A stretch of DNA of 64,000 bases from Ketobacter sp964016105 (GTDB lineage: Bacteria; Pseudomonadota; Gammaproteobacteria; Pseudomonadales; Ketobacteraceae): NCBI GenBank assembly GCA_964016105.1, contig CAXHEX010000002.1, positions 248,001 to 312,000 on the forward strand, read 5' to 3'. Under the pieces are notes generated by a model. That model did not search any database and was not told the DNA's origin. It saw only the letters and a program-made list of their open reading frames with translations. A program made the translations under genes and the position numbers. Shown piece after piece: positions 1 through 9,607 of this stretch. Each line of letters begins with the position of its first letter. The stretch's first letter is position 1.

Positions 1-798
1 CTAACCCGTCAATTGTCCCTGGAAGGCGAGATAAGGAAGGCTCTTAAAATGGAAGAATTTGAGCTTTATTATCAGCCACAGATCGATCTTAACATCGACA
101 GACTTGTGGGCTATGAAGCCCTAATCCGGTGGAAGCACCCAGAAAAAGGATACATTGCTCCGGCGGAGTTCATTCCAGTAGCAGAGGATTCAGGCCTGAT
201 ATTACCCTTGGGAGAGTGGGTGCTAAAGACCGCCTGCCATCACATCAAAGAATTTAATAAAAAGGGACTGCTGTCAAACAATGGCCATATTGCGGTTAAT
301 CTATCTGCAAGACAATTTCATGCCCCCAATTTGCTAGAAGTAATACGAGAACTCGTGGCCGAAACAGAAATCCAAAGCTCTCAGTTGGAATTGGAAATAA
401 CTGAAAGCTTGTTGATGGACAATTTGGAATCCAAAATCCATATTCTTCAACACATTAAGAATATGGGAATACGTCTGGCGATTGATGACTTTGGTACCGG
501 TTACTCCTCACTGAACTACCTTAAGCGGCTTCCCATCGATGTATTAAAAGTGGACCGTTCTTTTGTTATGGATATTCCCGATGACAAGGATGATATGGAA
601 ATTACCGCCGCGGTAATCGCCATGGCCCACAAGCTGGGCCTATCGGTGGTGGCAGAGGGAGTAGAAAAAGGTGAACAAGCAGAGTTCCTGAAAACGAATC
701 AATGTGGGTTTGCCCAGGGCTACTATTTCGGTAAACCCATGAGTGTCTCAGATTTATATGAACACATTGGCAGCTCAGAGAAATGGGGTTCCATTTGA
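1..798 (+). CDS. EAL-domain cyclic-di-GMP phosphodiesterase (5' end outside window)
   Basis: The reading frame is open from base 1, so the gene starts to the left of the window; the first residues are the linker that usually joins a GGDEF or sensory region to an EAL domain. The visible 265 residues are a complete EAL domain, which hydrolyses cyclic di-GMP to pGpG in the cytoplasm. Signature motifs are present in order: YEALIRW (about residue 39), NLSARQF, LEITES, IDDFGTGYSS, LKVDRSF, VVAEGVE and QGYYFGKP. The metal-binding and catalytic acidic residues and the catalytic lysine all look intact, so activity is expected. The TTG at base 13 is not a credible start because the domain linker continues upstream of it. 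The gene converges on the next one with a 28-bp gap. What precedes the EAL domain (GGDEF, PAS, membrane segments) cannot be seen. Confidence 0.93.
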   Translation, partial: LTRQLSLEGEIRKALKMEEFELYYQPQIDLNIDRLVGYEALIRWKHPEKGYIAPAEFIPVAEDSGLILPLGEWVLKTACHHIKEFNKKGLLSNNGHIAVNLSARQFHAPNLLEVIRELVAETEIQSSQLELEITESLLMDNLESKIHILQHIKNMGIRLAIDDFGTGYSSLNYLKRLPIDVLKVDRSFVMDIPDDKDDMEITAAVIAMAHKLGLSVVAEGVEKGEQAEFLKTNQCGFAQGYYFGKPMSVSDLYEHIGSSEKWGSI

Positions 799-826
799 TA
801 GATCTGAACTCTTTTTTCTGAGTATG

Positions 827-1672
827 CTACAAACGGTTTAAAACTCGACGAATAAACCCTTTATCGTAATCCTGCTCTCTAACAGAAAGCATTTCCCCAA
901 TTTGATCTTGAATGGCAAACGCCACACGATCACGCAGTTCGAATAGAACTGACTCGTCTTCTGCCTTTCCTGCGTACTGGCTAACGTCAATTCTTTCACC
1001 AATTGAGAAATAGAAACGCTCGGGTTTCGGTAGCATAGTGGGACCGATACCCCGGGTAAGCGGCATAAGTAAATCCCCCCCCCTGATCACACTGTCTTTT
1101 TCCAACAGCCCGGCTTTCTTTAGTAGACCACCAAGCGGAGATTGAAGAATATCTTCGCCATCCACCAAAATATCAAACGCATCATCAGGCCCCACCGCAG
1201 CAAACGGGATAATGTCGTATTTATGTTGAATTGCCATGCGACAGAAACCGGTGCGACGCTTCCATGTCAATTGGTATTGCTCTCCCTTTCGCTTACTGAC
1301 TTCACGGGCGCCCCCAGGGAACACCAGCACATGCTGTCCCTGCTGCATTAACTGGCTGCAATTTTCCCGTGTACCTTCTACTCCTCCAATTTTATCCAAA
1401 AGGTTGCGCCACAAAGGCACGTCATAGTGAGCGTGATCGGCGAGAGATCGGACTAAAATATCCTTGTCTTTATATATCTGGGCTAACAGTAAGGGTACAT
1501 CAATAATCCCGTATAAGGTGTGATTACCAACCAGAAGAGCGGGCTTGGCAGCGACGATATTATCCAGCCCGTAGAATTTTGGACTGAAATACAACCGCAA
1601 TAACTTGGTGTAGGCCCACAGTTGCTCTGAGGTAACAAGCTCTGTCGCAAAGGGCTTGTGTTCATAAGCCAT
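827..1672 (-). CDS. Lysophospholipid acyltransferase-like protein (MGAT/DGAT-like branch)
   Basis: This 281-residue protein belongs to the glycerolipid acyltransferase (PlsC-like) superfamily. The acceptor motif reads VGNHTLYGIID near residue 50, with the catalytic histidine and a downstream aspartate. The second conserved block reads VFPGGAREV near residue 118. The combination NH-TLYG plus FPGG-RE is typical of the MGAT/DGAT2-like branch rather than classical PlsC, so transfer of an acyl chain to a lipid or alcohol acceptor is likely; the true acceptor is unknown. No signal peptide or strong membrane helix is evident, suggesting peripheral membrane attachment. It lies 117 bp downstream of sucD in the same direction but beyond a good terminator, so it probably has its own promoter. 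Confidence 0.8.
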   Translation of the reverse strand: MAYEHKPFATELVTSEQLWAYTKLLRLYFSPKFYGLDNIVAAKPALLVGNHTLYGIIDVPLLLAQIYKDKDILVRSLADHAHYDVPLWRNLLDKIGGVEGTRENCSQLMQQGQHVLVFPGGAREVSKRKGEQYQLTWKRRTGFCRMAIQHKYDIIPFAAVGPDDAFDILVDGEDILQSPLGGLLKKAGLLEKDSVIRGGDLLMPLTRGIGPTMLPKPERFYFSIGERIDVSQYAGKAEDESVLFELRDRVAFAIQDQIGEMLSVREQDYDKGFIRRVLNRL

Positions 1673-1731
1673 AGAAATACCCGAAAAATAGAAGATAAGG
1701 TCAATCTAGCAAAATCAGATAAACAATCAAC

Positions 1732-1768
1732 AAAAAAACCGGTTGCAGTTACCCGCGACCGGCTTTTA
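1732..1768 (-). terminator. Intrinsic terminator after sucD
   Basis: An 8-bp stem (1739-1746 with 1755-1762, one G-T wobble) encloses an 8-base loop. On the minus strand it is followed by seven U residues. On the plus strand it is followed by a weaker T-rich stretch. It lies just past the sucD stop codon and most likely ends the long sdh-suc transcript. Confidence 0.8.
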
Positions 1769-1789
1769 TTGAAAGCTAAGGAGGTGGTT

Positions 1790-2662
1790 TTACCAGCCAG
1801 TTAGCTCTTTCAATGCAACACCCATTTCAGATGGGTTACGAACAGTTTTTACGCCCGCATCCTGCAAGGCAGCAAATTTGTCGTCTGCAGTACCCTTACC
1901 ACCCGCAATGATTGCACCCGCGTGCCCCATACGCTTGCCTGGAGGTGCTGTAACACCGGCAATATAGGAAACAACGGGTTTGGTAACGTTCTCTTTGATG
2001 AACTCAGCTGCTTCTTCTTCAGCGGTTCCACCAATTTCACCCACCATGATGATGGCTTCAGTTTGGGGGTCTTCCTGCAACAACGCCAGTGCGTCAATGA
2101 ATGTGGTTCCAGGAATTGGGTCACCACCGATACCGATACAGGTGCTTTGACCAAAGCCCAGTGCAGTGGTTTGATTAACCGCTTCATAGGTCAAGGTACC
2201 GGAGCGAGAAACGATACCCACTTTACCGGGCTGATGGATATGGCCGGGCATAATACCAATCTTACATTCGCCTGGGGTAATGATACCTGGGCAGTTTGGA
2301 CCAATCAGGCGCAAGCCCTTCTGAGATACGTATTCTTTCACGTACAGCATGTCCAACACGGGGATGCCTTCAGTGATACAAACAATTAAAGGAATACCGG
2401 CGTCTGCCGCTTCGATGATTGAATCCTTACAGAAGGCAGCAGGCACATAAATTACAGTGGCATCACAATCAGTGGCCGCTTTGGCTTCCGCTACCGTGTT
2501 GAATACAGGTAGATCCAGGTGGGTGGTTCCGCCCTTGCCGGGAGTGACTCCGCCTACCATTTTAGTACCGTATTCGATGGCCTGGGTGCTGTGGAGAGTA
2601 CCCTGAGCACCAGTGAAACCCTGGCAGATGACTTTTGTGTCTTTGTTGATTAAAACGCTCAT
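1790..2662 (-). CDS. sucD: Succinyl-CoA synthetase alpha subunit
   Basis: The 290-residue protein has the usual length for SucD. The N-terminal CoA-binding Rossmann region contains VICQGFTGAQGT, and GPNCPG lies near residue 122. The phosphohistidine segment GRMGHAGAI-type motif is present as KRMGHAGAIIAGGKG near residue 245. With SucC it interconverts succinyl-CoA and succinate with nucleotide triphosphate formation in the TCA cycle. It starts 2 bp after the sucC stop, so the two are translationally coupled. It is the last gene of the block before the terminator at 1732-1768. Confidence 0.97.
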   Translation of the reverse strand: MSVLINKDTKVICQGFTGAQGTLHSTQAIEYGTKMVGGVTPGKGGTTHLDLPVFNTVAEAKAATDCDATVIYVPAAFCKDSIIEAADAGIPLIVCITEGIPVLDMLYVKEYVSQKGLRLIGPNCPGIITPGECKIGIMPGHIHQPGKVGIVSRSGTLTYEAVNQTTALGFGQSTCIGIGGDPIPGTTFIDALALLQEDPQTEAIIMVGEIGGTAEEEAAEFIKENVTKPVVSYIAGVTAPPGKRMGHAGAIIAGGKGTADDKFAALQDAGVKTVRNPSEMGVALKELTGW

Positions 2663-2664
2663 GA

Positions 2665-3828
2665 TTAACCTCGCACCGCTGCAACTACTTTTTCAGCAGC
2701 ATCGTTGAATCCAGTAGCTGCAATTATGTTCATTCCACTTTCAGATAGAATCTTAGCGCCCAGTTCCGCGTTGTTGCCTTCGAGTCGAACAACAACCGGT
2801 ACCTTTACGCCAACTTCTTGAACAGCTCCGATAACACCTTCAGCGATCAAGTCACATCGTACGATGCCTCCAAAGATATTCACCAAAACCGCTTCTACGC
2901 TATCATCGGACAAGATAATTTTGAAGGCCTCAGTTACACGCTCTTTGGTAGCACCGCCACCCACATCGAGGAAGTTGGCAGGTTGACCGCCTTTCAGCTT
3001 GATCAAATCCATGGTAGCCATTGCCAAGCCGGCACCGTTTACCATGCAGCCAATGTTCCCCTCCAGGGCAACATAGTTCAAGTCCCATTCCGCAGCACGA
3101 CGCTCGCGTTCATCTTCCTGGCTTGGATCGTACATATCAGCCAAATCAGCGTGTCGCAAAACCGCATTGCTATCTACAACCAGCTTGGCATCCAAACAGT
3201 GCAGGTTTCCTTCTGAGGTGATAACCAGCGGGTTAACTTCGATCAAAGAGATATCTTTCTCTTCAAACAACTTCGCCAAACCCATAAAGATCTTGGTGAA
3301 CTGTTTAACCTGGTCGTTATTGAGACCCAGCTGATAGCCCAGATTACGGCCTTGGTAAGGAAGCGCACCAACTAAAGGGTCTATTTCCGCCTTTAGGATT
3401 TTTTCTGGTGTTTCTTCGGCTACTTTTTCGATTTCCACACCACCTTCAGTGGAAGCCATAAACACAACTCGACGTGTGCCCCGGTCAACCACCGCACCCA
3501 GATATAGTTCCTGGTCGATATCAGTGCAGGTCTCCACCAGAATTTTGTTTACTGGCTGGCCCTTCGCGTCGGTTTGATAGGTCACCAGATTAGTGCCCAA
3601 CTTTTCCTTAGCGAATTCGATAATTTCCTCTTTAGAGCTGACCAGTTTAACACCGCCAGCTTTACCACGCCCCCCAGCGTGCACTTGTGCCTTAACAACC
3701 CAGCGGTCGCCGCCTATGACGTCCGCGGCTTCGGCCGCTTCATGGGGAGTGCTTGCTGCAATACCCTTTGAAACAGGCAACCCATACTGCGCGAACAGTT
3801 GCTTGGCTTGATACTCATGTAAGTTCAT
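2665..3828 (-). CDS. sucC: Succinyl-CoA synthetase beta subunit (ADP-forming type)
   Basis: The 387-residue protein begins MNLHEYQAKQLF, the standard SucC N-terminus. It carries the ATP-grasp region with KAQVHAGGRGKAGGVK near residue 46, LEVNPL-type metal-binding segment (SLIEVNPLV) near residue 195, and the C-terminal ligase region with NIFGGIVRCD near residue 318. It forms the nucleotide-binding half of succinyl-CoA synthetase with SucD. A 178-bp gap with a GGTGGGT/ACCCACC hairpin (3924-3942) separates it from lpd upstream, so an internal promoter or processing site is possible. Confidence 0.97.
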   Translation of the reverse strand: MNLHEYQAKQLFAQYGLPVSKGIAASTPHEAAEAADVIGGDRWVVKAQVHAGGRGKAGGVKLVSSKEEIIEFAKEKLGTNLVTYQTDAKGQPVNKILVETCTDIDQELYLGAVVDRGTRRVVFMASTEGGVEIEKVAEETPEKILKAEIDPLVGALPYQGRNLGYQLGLNNDQVKQFTKIFMGLAKLFEEKDISLIEVNPLVITSEGNLHCLDAKLVVDSNAVLRHADLADMYDPSQEDERERRAAEWDLNYVALEGNIGCMVNGAGLAMATMDLIKLKGGQPANFLDVGGGATKERVTEAFKIILSDDSVEAVLVNIFGGIVRCDLIAEGVIGAVQEVGVKVPVVVRLEGNNAELGAKILSESGMNIIAATGFNDAAEKVVAAVRG

Positions 3829-3923
3829 TGGCTCACCATCGATCTCTATTGTGTGGAAAATCCACGTTTAACTTGGATGACGCGATTTGTTTTCCCTCGC
3901 ACCAGTTTACGCATAAAGCGCAA

Positions 3924-3942
3924 GGTGGGTTAGACACCCACC
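3924..3942. other. Hairpin in the lpd-sucC gap
   Basis: A perfect 7-bp inverted repeat (GGTGGGT / ACCCACC) with a 5-base loop lies in the 178-bp space between lpd and sucC. No U-tract follows on the minus strand, so it is not a typical terminator. It may be an mRNA processing or stability element within the operon. Confidence 0.4.
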
Positions 3943-4006
3943 AACTGAACAGTAGTCCAGCAAAAAATTGGGCTATTAAATCAGACCCAATCAAAACGTT
4001 TCCGTT

Positions 4007-5446
4007 TTATTTCTTACGACGACGCTTAGCGGAGTGAATCGCTTTGCCGTCCACGTCCAAACAGGCTTCGTGCAGAACTTCTGACAAGCCAGGATGGGCA
4101 AATACCATCATTTGAAGATCTTCTGTGCTGGCACCGAACTCCATGGCGATAATCGCCTGCATAATAATCTCAGAAGCTTGGGGCCCAACTATATGCACAC
4201 CCAGTACGCGGTCTGTCTCAGCATCAGCAATAACTTTGACAAAACCACCGGTTTCATTAGCGGCAACCGCCCTACCATTGGCCGCGAACGCAAATGTACC
4301 CGCCTTGTAAGCGGTACCATCGGCCTTAACTTGTTCTTCCGTCTGACCCGCCCATGCGGCTTCAGGGTGGGTATAAATAACCGATGGAATACAGTCATAG
4401 TTAATGGCCGTGTGATGACCACTAATGATCTCCGCAACCATGACGCCTTCTTCAGTGGCTTTGTGGGCTAAAGCCGGACCTCTTACCAAGTCACCAATGG
4501 CGTACACACCTGGAACATCAGTGGCACAACTGTGGTTAACAAAAATAAGGCCACGCTCATCCAGGTTTACACCACTGTCAGCAGAAAACAAATCTTCAGC
4601 GTAAGGGCGACGGCCCACCGCTACGATCAGCTTGTCCACTTCAAGTTGTTGATCGCCTTCTGAATCATTGTATGTGAGATTTACTTTGTTTCCTTTGATC
4701 TCGGTTCCAGTAACCCGAGCGCCAAGTCGAATATCCAGGCCCTGCTTCTTCAGGCTTTTTAACAGTTCTTTTCCGACCTGTCGGTCAACCATGGGTAAAA
4801 ATGTGTCCATGGCCTCGATCACTACCACCTCGGAACCCAAACGGTTCCAAACGCTTCCCAATTCCAAACCGATGATACCCGCACCTATAACACCTAAACG
4901 CTTGGGCACTTCAGTGAATTCCAAGGCACCAGAGTTATCCACGACCATATCTTCATGCAGCGGCGCCATGGGCAGTTTCACCGGCTCTGAACCGGCTGCC
5001 AGTATCACATTCTCCGCCTGCAAAGTCTCTGCTTCGCCTTCATGGGGGGTAAATTCCACCTGCTTGTTGGACAGTAACCGTCCACGCCCTTGGAGCCAGG
5101 TAACGCCATTCACTTGGAACAGCATGGCAACACCATCGGTTTGCTTCTTAACAATGTTGTCTTTACGGGCGATCATTTCGCCAACGTTCATTTTCACGCT
5201 TTTGGCTTCGATTCCGTGGATCGCGAAATCTTCTTTTGCTTCATGGTACTTCCAGGTTGAATCCAACAACGCCTTGGAAGGGATACAACCCACGTTGGCA
5301 CAAGTACCACCCAGGGCAGGTTTGCCGTGTTTGTTGATATACATGTCGATACAGGCGACATTCATACCCAACTGCGCCGCTTTTATGGCGGCCGCATAGC
5401 CACCGGGTCCACCGCCAATCACTACCACATCAAAGGATTTTGCCAT
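4007..5446 (-). CDS. lpd: Dihydrolipoyl dehydrogenase (E3)
   Basis: The 479-residue flavoprotein re-oxidises dihydrolipoamide for 2-oxoglutarate dehydrogenase and probably other 2-oxoacid complexes. It begins with the FAD-binding GGGPGGYAAAIKAAQLG. The redox-active disulfide is in GGTCANVGCIPSKALL near residue 47. The NAD-binding loop is GAGIIGLELGSVW near residue 188, and the second FAD motif is VYAIGDLVRG near residue 315. The C-terminal catalytic His-Glu pair lies in FAHPGLSEVLHEA near residue 450. It sits between sucB and sucC, as in the Pseudomonas TCA cluster. The gap to sucB is 62 bp. Confidence 0.97.
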   Translation of the reverse strand: MAKSFDVVVIGGGPGGYAAAIKAAQLGMNVACIDMYINKHGKPALGGTCANVGCIPSKALLDSTWKYHEAKEDFAIHGIEAKSVKMNVGEMIARKDNIVKKQTDGVAMLFQVNGVTWLQGRGRLLSNKQVEFTPHEGEAETLQAENVILAAGSEPVKLPMAPLHEDMVVDNSGALEFTEVPKRLGVIGAGIIGLELGSVWNRLGSEVVVIEAMDTFLPMVDRQVGKELLKSLKKQGLDIRLGARVTGTEIKGNKVNLTYNDSEGDQQLEVDKLIVAVGRRPYAEDLFSADSGVNLDERGLIFVNHSCATDVPGVYAIGDLVRGPALAHKATEEGVMVAEIISGHHTAINYDCIPSVIYTHPEAAWAGQTEEQVKADGTAYKAGTFAFAANGRAVAANETGGFVKVIADAETDRVLGVHIVGPQASEIIMQAIIAMEFGASTEDLQMMVFAHPGLSEVLHEACLDVDGKAIHSAKRRRKK

Positions 5447-5508
5447 GATTAATTTCCATCATCTAAAACACATGTAGGCTGGAGCCGTTTCCAGCGATCT
5501 TCATTTTC

Positions 5509-6747
5509 TTACAAATCAAGCAACAAGCGAGCCGGATCTTCCAACAATTCTTTGATTGCAACTAGGAATTGAACCGCTTCTTTTCCATCAATCAAACGGT
5601 GATCGTAGGAAAGGGCCAGATACATCATCGGCAAAATTTCTACCTGCCCGTTCACTGCCATAGGTCGTTCTTGAATTTTATGCATACCTAAGATGGCGGT
5701 TTGTGGCGGATTCAATATGGGCGTCGATATCAAGGACCCGAAAACACCGCCATTGGAGATAGTGAAAGTCCCTCCGGTCATATCTTCAAGGCCTAATTTT
5801 CCAGCTTGGGCTTTTTTGCCGTAGTCGACAATTTTTCCTTCCACCTCGGCATAGTTCATTTTGTCCGCATCCCTGAGGATGGGCACAACCAGACCACGAT
5901 CGGTGGATACCGCCACGCCAACATCATAGTAGCCGTGGTAGACAATATCATTACCGTCTATAGACGCGTTCACTGCAGGGAATTTTTTCAGTGCTTCCAC
6001 CGAAGCCTTCACAAAGAAAGACATAAAGCCCAATCTATGGCCATGGGCCTTCTCGAACATGTCTTTATAGTTTTTACGCAGTTCCATTACTGGCTTCATG
6101 TTAACTTCATTAAATGTCGTCAACATTGCTGCCGTTTGCTGGGCCGATACCAATCGTTCCGCCACTCGCGCCCGTAATCGGGTCATTGGCACGCGGCGCT
6201 CTTCCCGGTCACCGAAATCCACATTGGCAGCCCCTGCAGGCAACGCCCCAGTTTCGGCCGCCGCGGGCTTTGATTCTTCTTTTGCTGCTGATGGGGAAGG
6301 TGCACTGGCGGCCCCTTTCAGATGACGCAACACGTCTTCCTTGGTCAGGCGACCACCTTTCCCGGTTCCAGTAATGGTGCTGGGATCCAGATTATTTTCA
6401 GCGATCAGTTTTCTAACTGCTGGCCCCCAATTATCTTCCACTGCTGCGCTTTCTTCGCTGGCCGCTGGTTTCTCTGAAGTTTCCTCTGCAGCGGGGGCTG
6501 GAGCAGCTTCTCCGGCCTCAAGGTGACCTATAAGCTCCTGGCTTAACACGGTATCACCTTCTTCTTTTAGAATTTTCCCAACCACGCCGTCGTGGGGGGC
6601 AACCACTTCGAGCACCACCTTATCGGTCTCAATATCCACCAATAACTCATCTCGTGAAATGGCTTCGCCGGTCTTTTTGTGCCAGGTTGCTATGGTGCCG
6701 TCAGCAACGGCTTCGGGAAACTGTGGGGCTTTAATATCAGTTGTCAT
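5509..6747 (-). CDS. sucB: Dihydrolipoyllysine succinyltransferase (E2 of 2-oxoglutarate dehydrogenase)
   Basis: The 412-residue protein has the standard E2o layout. An N-terminal lipoyl domain carries the lipoyl-lysine motif DIETDKVVLEV near residue 43. An Ala/Pro/Glu-rich linker follows, then an E3/E1-binding domain (VRKLIAENNLDPSTI) near residue 112. The C-terminal acyltransferase domain ends with the catalytic SYDHRLIDGKEAVQFL near residue 383, containing the HxxxDG motif. It passes succinyl groups from E1 (SucA) to CoA. The sucA stop lies 25 bp upstream of its start. Confidence 0.97.
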   Translation of the reverse strand: MTTDIKAPQFPEAVADGTIATWHKKTGEAISRDELLVDIETDKVVLEVVAPHDGVVGKILKEEGDTVLSQELIGHLEAGEAAPAPAAEETSEKPAASEESAAVEDNWGPAVRKLIAENNLDPSTITGTGKGGRLTKEDVLRHLKGAASAPSPSAAKEESKPAAAETGALPAGAANVDFGDREERRVPMTRLRARVAERLVSAQQTAAMLTTFNEVNMKPVMELRKNYKDMFEKAHGHRLGFMSFFVKASVEALKKFPAVNASIDGNDIVYHGYYDVGVAVSTDRGLVVPILRDADKMNYAEVEGKIVDYGKKAQAGKLGLEDMTGGTFTISNGGVFGSLISTPILNPPQTAILGMHKIQERPMAVNGQVEILPMMYLALSYDHRLIDGKEAVQFLVAIKELLEDPARLLLDL

Positions 6748-6772
6748 TTGTGATCCTTAGTAGCCTGTCTTC

Positions 6773-9607
6773 TCATTCAACGCTGAATGCTTGTTCAACT
6801 AAATTTGTTTGCTCTTCCAGGTGCAACGACATATACCCAGCCGCTGGAGCAGCTGAGCCCGCTCTTCCCGCATAGTGTAAAAGCAAGTCCGGTTTTAAGC
6901 TGTGTAACACGTGTCGCATGTGGTGCTGACTGCAATACCAGGCACCTTGGTTCATGGGTTCTTCCTGACACCACACCACGGCCGACATATTGGGATACTG
7001 AGCCAACATTTTCTTCAGTTCCTCTTCAGGGAAAGGATACAGTTGCTCGATACGCACTATCACCGTGTCGCTTATCTCTTTATGAGAACGATGATCCACC
7101 AAGTCATAGTAAACCTTGCCACTGCAAAGTATTACACGCTTAATCTGCTCAGGATCGTGTTCCCAGGCATCCTCCAACACCACTTTGAAATGACCGTTGG
7201 CCAAATCATCCAAGCTGGATTTTGCCAGCTTATGGCGCAGTAGACTCTTGGGCGACATCACCACAAGCGGTTTTCGCAGAGGCCGAATGGCTTGTCGACG
7301 GATCATGTGGTAAACCTGAGCTGGCGTGCTGGGTACACAGACCTGTATGTTGTGTTCGGCACATAGCTGCAAAAACCTTTCCAATCGGGCTGAAGAGTGC
7401 TCTGGCCCCTGACCTTCATAGCCGTGGGGAAGCAGCATGGTGAGACCGCACAGTCGCATCCATTTATGCTCTCCAGACGAGATAAACTGGTCAATTACCA
7501 CTTGAGCTCCGTTGGCAAAGTCACCAAACTGCGCTTCCCAAATTACCAATCCTTTCGGAGAAGTGGTGGCATAACCGTATTCAAAAGCCAACACAGCTTC
7601 TTCTGACAGTAAGGAATCATACAAATCAAAGCTCGCACCCTCTTGTCCCACACTCTTCAGAGGCACGGCTGTTCCAGGTTGTTTTTGATTGTGAATGACT
7701 GCGTGTCTATGGGAAAAAGTACCCCGCCCCACGTCCTGGCCGGTAATCCGCACAGGGTAACCCTGGTGCAGTAATGTGGCGTAGGCCATGGTTTCACCGA
7801 AGCCCCAATCAATAGGCAGAGCACCTGCCGCCATCTTACGACGGTCTTCCCGGATTTTTTCCACCTGACGTTGAACCACCAATCCTTCGGGTATCTCATC
7901 CAGTTTATGGGCCAATTCCTGGATTAGCTTAACGTCGACGCTAGTATCATAATAGGCTTCGTAGTCATGCCCTATATAAGGAGACCAATCCACGAAAAGC
8001 TCTGAATTGGGTTGCTTCACCAGGGATTTCACCACATGCTCACCGTTATCCAGGGCATTTCGATAACCGTCAATCATGGACGTCAACTCACCTTGATCGA
8101 GCACTTTCTCGTCAAGCAGACGTTGGGCATAAATTTCTCGAGGATTCTTCTTCTTGCGAATCACCTGATACATCATGGGTTGGGTAATGGCAGGCTCATC
8201 CGCTTCATTATGGCCTCTGGCACGGTAGCAGATCATATCTATTACCACATCCTTTTTAAATTGCTGGCGGAAGTCTATGGCCATCTGGGTCACAAACAGC
8301 ACCGCTTCGGGATCATCACCATTAACGTGAAAAATGGGGGCTTGTACCATTTTGGCAATGTCGGTGCAGTACTCTGTGGAGCGGGCATCGTGTCTATAGC
8401 TGGTGGTGAAACCCACCTGGTTATTAATAATGATGTGAACAGTTCCACCGGTTTTATAGCCTCGGGTCTGGGACATCTGGAATGTTTCCATTACCACGCC
8501 CTGGCCAGCAAATGCAGCATCGCCATGCACTAGAACCGGCACCACCATATCGCCGTTTTTATCCTGCCTACGATCTTGGCGCGCTCGTACCGATCCCTCA
8601 ACCACCGGAGACACGATTTCCAGGTGAGACGGGTTAAATGCCAAAGCCAAGTGAACTTCACCACCGGGGGTCATGACGTTCGACGAAAAGCCCTGGTGGT
8701 ATTTTACATCGCCCGAACCTACCTCGTTCTTCTTCAGACCTTCGAACTCGCTGAACAGTTCCGAGGGGTTTTTACCGAGAATATTAACCAGCATATTGAG
8801 ACGGCCCCGGTGTGCCATGCCGATAACCAGCTCTTTAGCTCCGTAGCTGCCGGCTCTTTGAATAATCTCGTCGATGCAAGGAATCAGACTTTCGCCACCC
8901 TCTAGACCAAATCGTTTGGTGCCGGGATATTTTGTGGCTAGCATTCTTTCCAAGCCATCAGAGGCAATCATGCGCTCAAGCAGATGCATTTTCACATCTC
9001 TGCTGTAATTGGGATGGGAGCGCACGCTTTCCATACGTTGTTGAATCCAGCGCTTTTCCGCCGTATCCACGATATGCATGTATTCCACACCGGAACTACT
9101 GCAGTAGGTTTTCTCCAGCGCTTCCACGATTTCTCTCAGCGTGGCTTCGTCTTTACCCAAGAAAACATTTCCGGTTTGGAAAGTGGTGTCCAGGTCTGCC
9201 GTTGAAAGACCATGATGGGAGAGTTCAAGATCGGGTACTTTTTCCCGCTCCATAATCCCTAAGGGGTCCAACTTGGCTTTCTGATGCCCACGTACTCGGT
9301 AGCCTGTTATCAACTGGAGCACTTTCACCTGCTTTTTCTCGTGCTCAGAAGAAACACTACTTACCACCAGGGGTTGAGCACGATTCTTATTCTTGGCGAG
9401 GTAAAGGAAGTGTTCTCTTACTGTTGAGTGCGGTACATCGTTTTCGGTACCGTTTACGCGGGGGAGTTTGTCGAAGTTGTCGCGCCACTGATCGGGCACA
9501 GAGTTTGGATCTTGTAGATAAGCTTCGTATAGCTCTTCAACATAGGCAGCATTCGAACCTGAAAGGTGCGACGTGCTCCATTGTCGATACATCAAACTAT
9601 CATCCAT
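6773..9607 (-). CDS. sucA: 2-oxoglutarate dehydrogenase E1 component
   Basis: The 944-residue thiamine-diphosphate enzyme has the usual length and the conserved N-terminus containing SGSNAAYVEELYEAYL. Key motifs include GMAHRGRLNMLVN near residue 263, the TPP/Mg region around HVNGDDPEAV near residue 414, and RARGHNEADEPAITQP near residue 450. It decarboxylates 2-oxoglutarate and succinylates the lipoyl group of SucB. Its start lies 330 bp from the sdhB stop, a gap holding a long hairpin, so transcription may be partly independent of sdh. Many opposite-strand frames inside it are shadows. Confidence 0.97.
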   Translation of the reverse strand: MDDSLMYRQWSTSHLSGSNAAYVEELYEAYLQDPNSVPDQWRDNFDKLPRVNGTENDVPHSTVREHFLYLAKNKNRAQPLVVSSVSSEHEKKQVKVLQLITGYRVRGHQKAKLDPLGIMEREKVPDLELSHHGLSTADLDTTFQTGNVFLGKDEATLREIVEALEKTYCSSSGVEYMHIVDTAEKRWIQQRMESVRSHPNYSRDVKMHLLERMIASDGLERMLATKYPGTKRFGLEGGESLIPCIDEIIQRAGSYGAKELVIGMAHRGRLNMLVNILGKNPSELFSEFEGLKKNEVGSGDVKYHQGFSSNVMTPGGEVHLALAFNPSHLEIVSPVVEGSVRARQDRRQDKNGDMVVPVLVHGDAAFAGQGVVMETFQMSQTRGYKTGGTVHIIINNQVGFTTSYRHDARSTEYCTDIAKMVQAPIFHVNGDDPEAVLFVTQMAIDFRQQFKKDVVIDMICYRARGHNEADEPAITQPMMYQVIRKKKNPREIYAQRLLDEKVLDQGELTSMIDGYRNALDNGEHVVKSLVKQPNSELFVDWSPYIGHDYEAYYDTSVDVKLIQELAHKLDEIPEGLVVQRQVEKIREDRRKMAAGALPIDWGFGETMAYATLLHQGYPVRITGQDVGRGTFSHRHAVIHNQKQPGTAVPLKSVGQEGASFDLYDSLLSEEAVLAFEYGYATTSPKGLVIWEAQFGDFANGAQVVIDQFISSGEHKWMRLCGLTMLLPHGYEGQGPEHSSARLERFLQLCAEHNIQVCVPSTPAQVYHMIRRQAIRPLRKPLVVMSPKSLLRHKLAKSSLDDLANGHFKVVLEDAWEHDPEQIKRVILCSGKVYYDLVDHRSHKEISDTVIVRIEQLYPFPEEELKKMLAQYPNMSAVVWCQEEPMNQGAWYCSQHHMRHVLHSLKPDLLLHYAGRAGSAAPAAGYMSLHLEEQTNLVEQAFSVE

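Noticed and set aside
8012..8533. 173-residue frame on the plus strand inside sucA
   Set aside because: It is antisense to a fully conserved enzyme and has low-complexity His/Leu/Gly composition typical of shadow frames.
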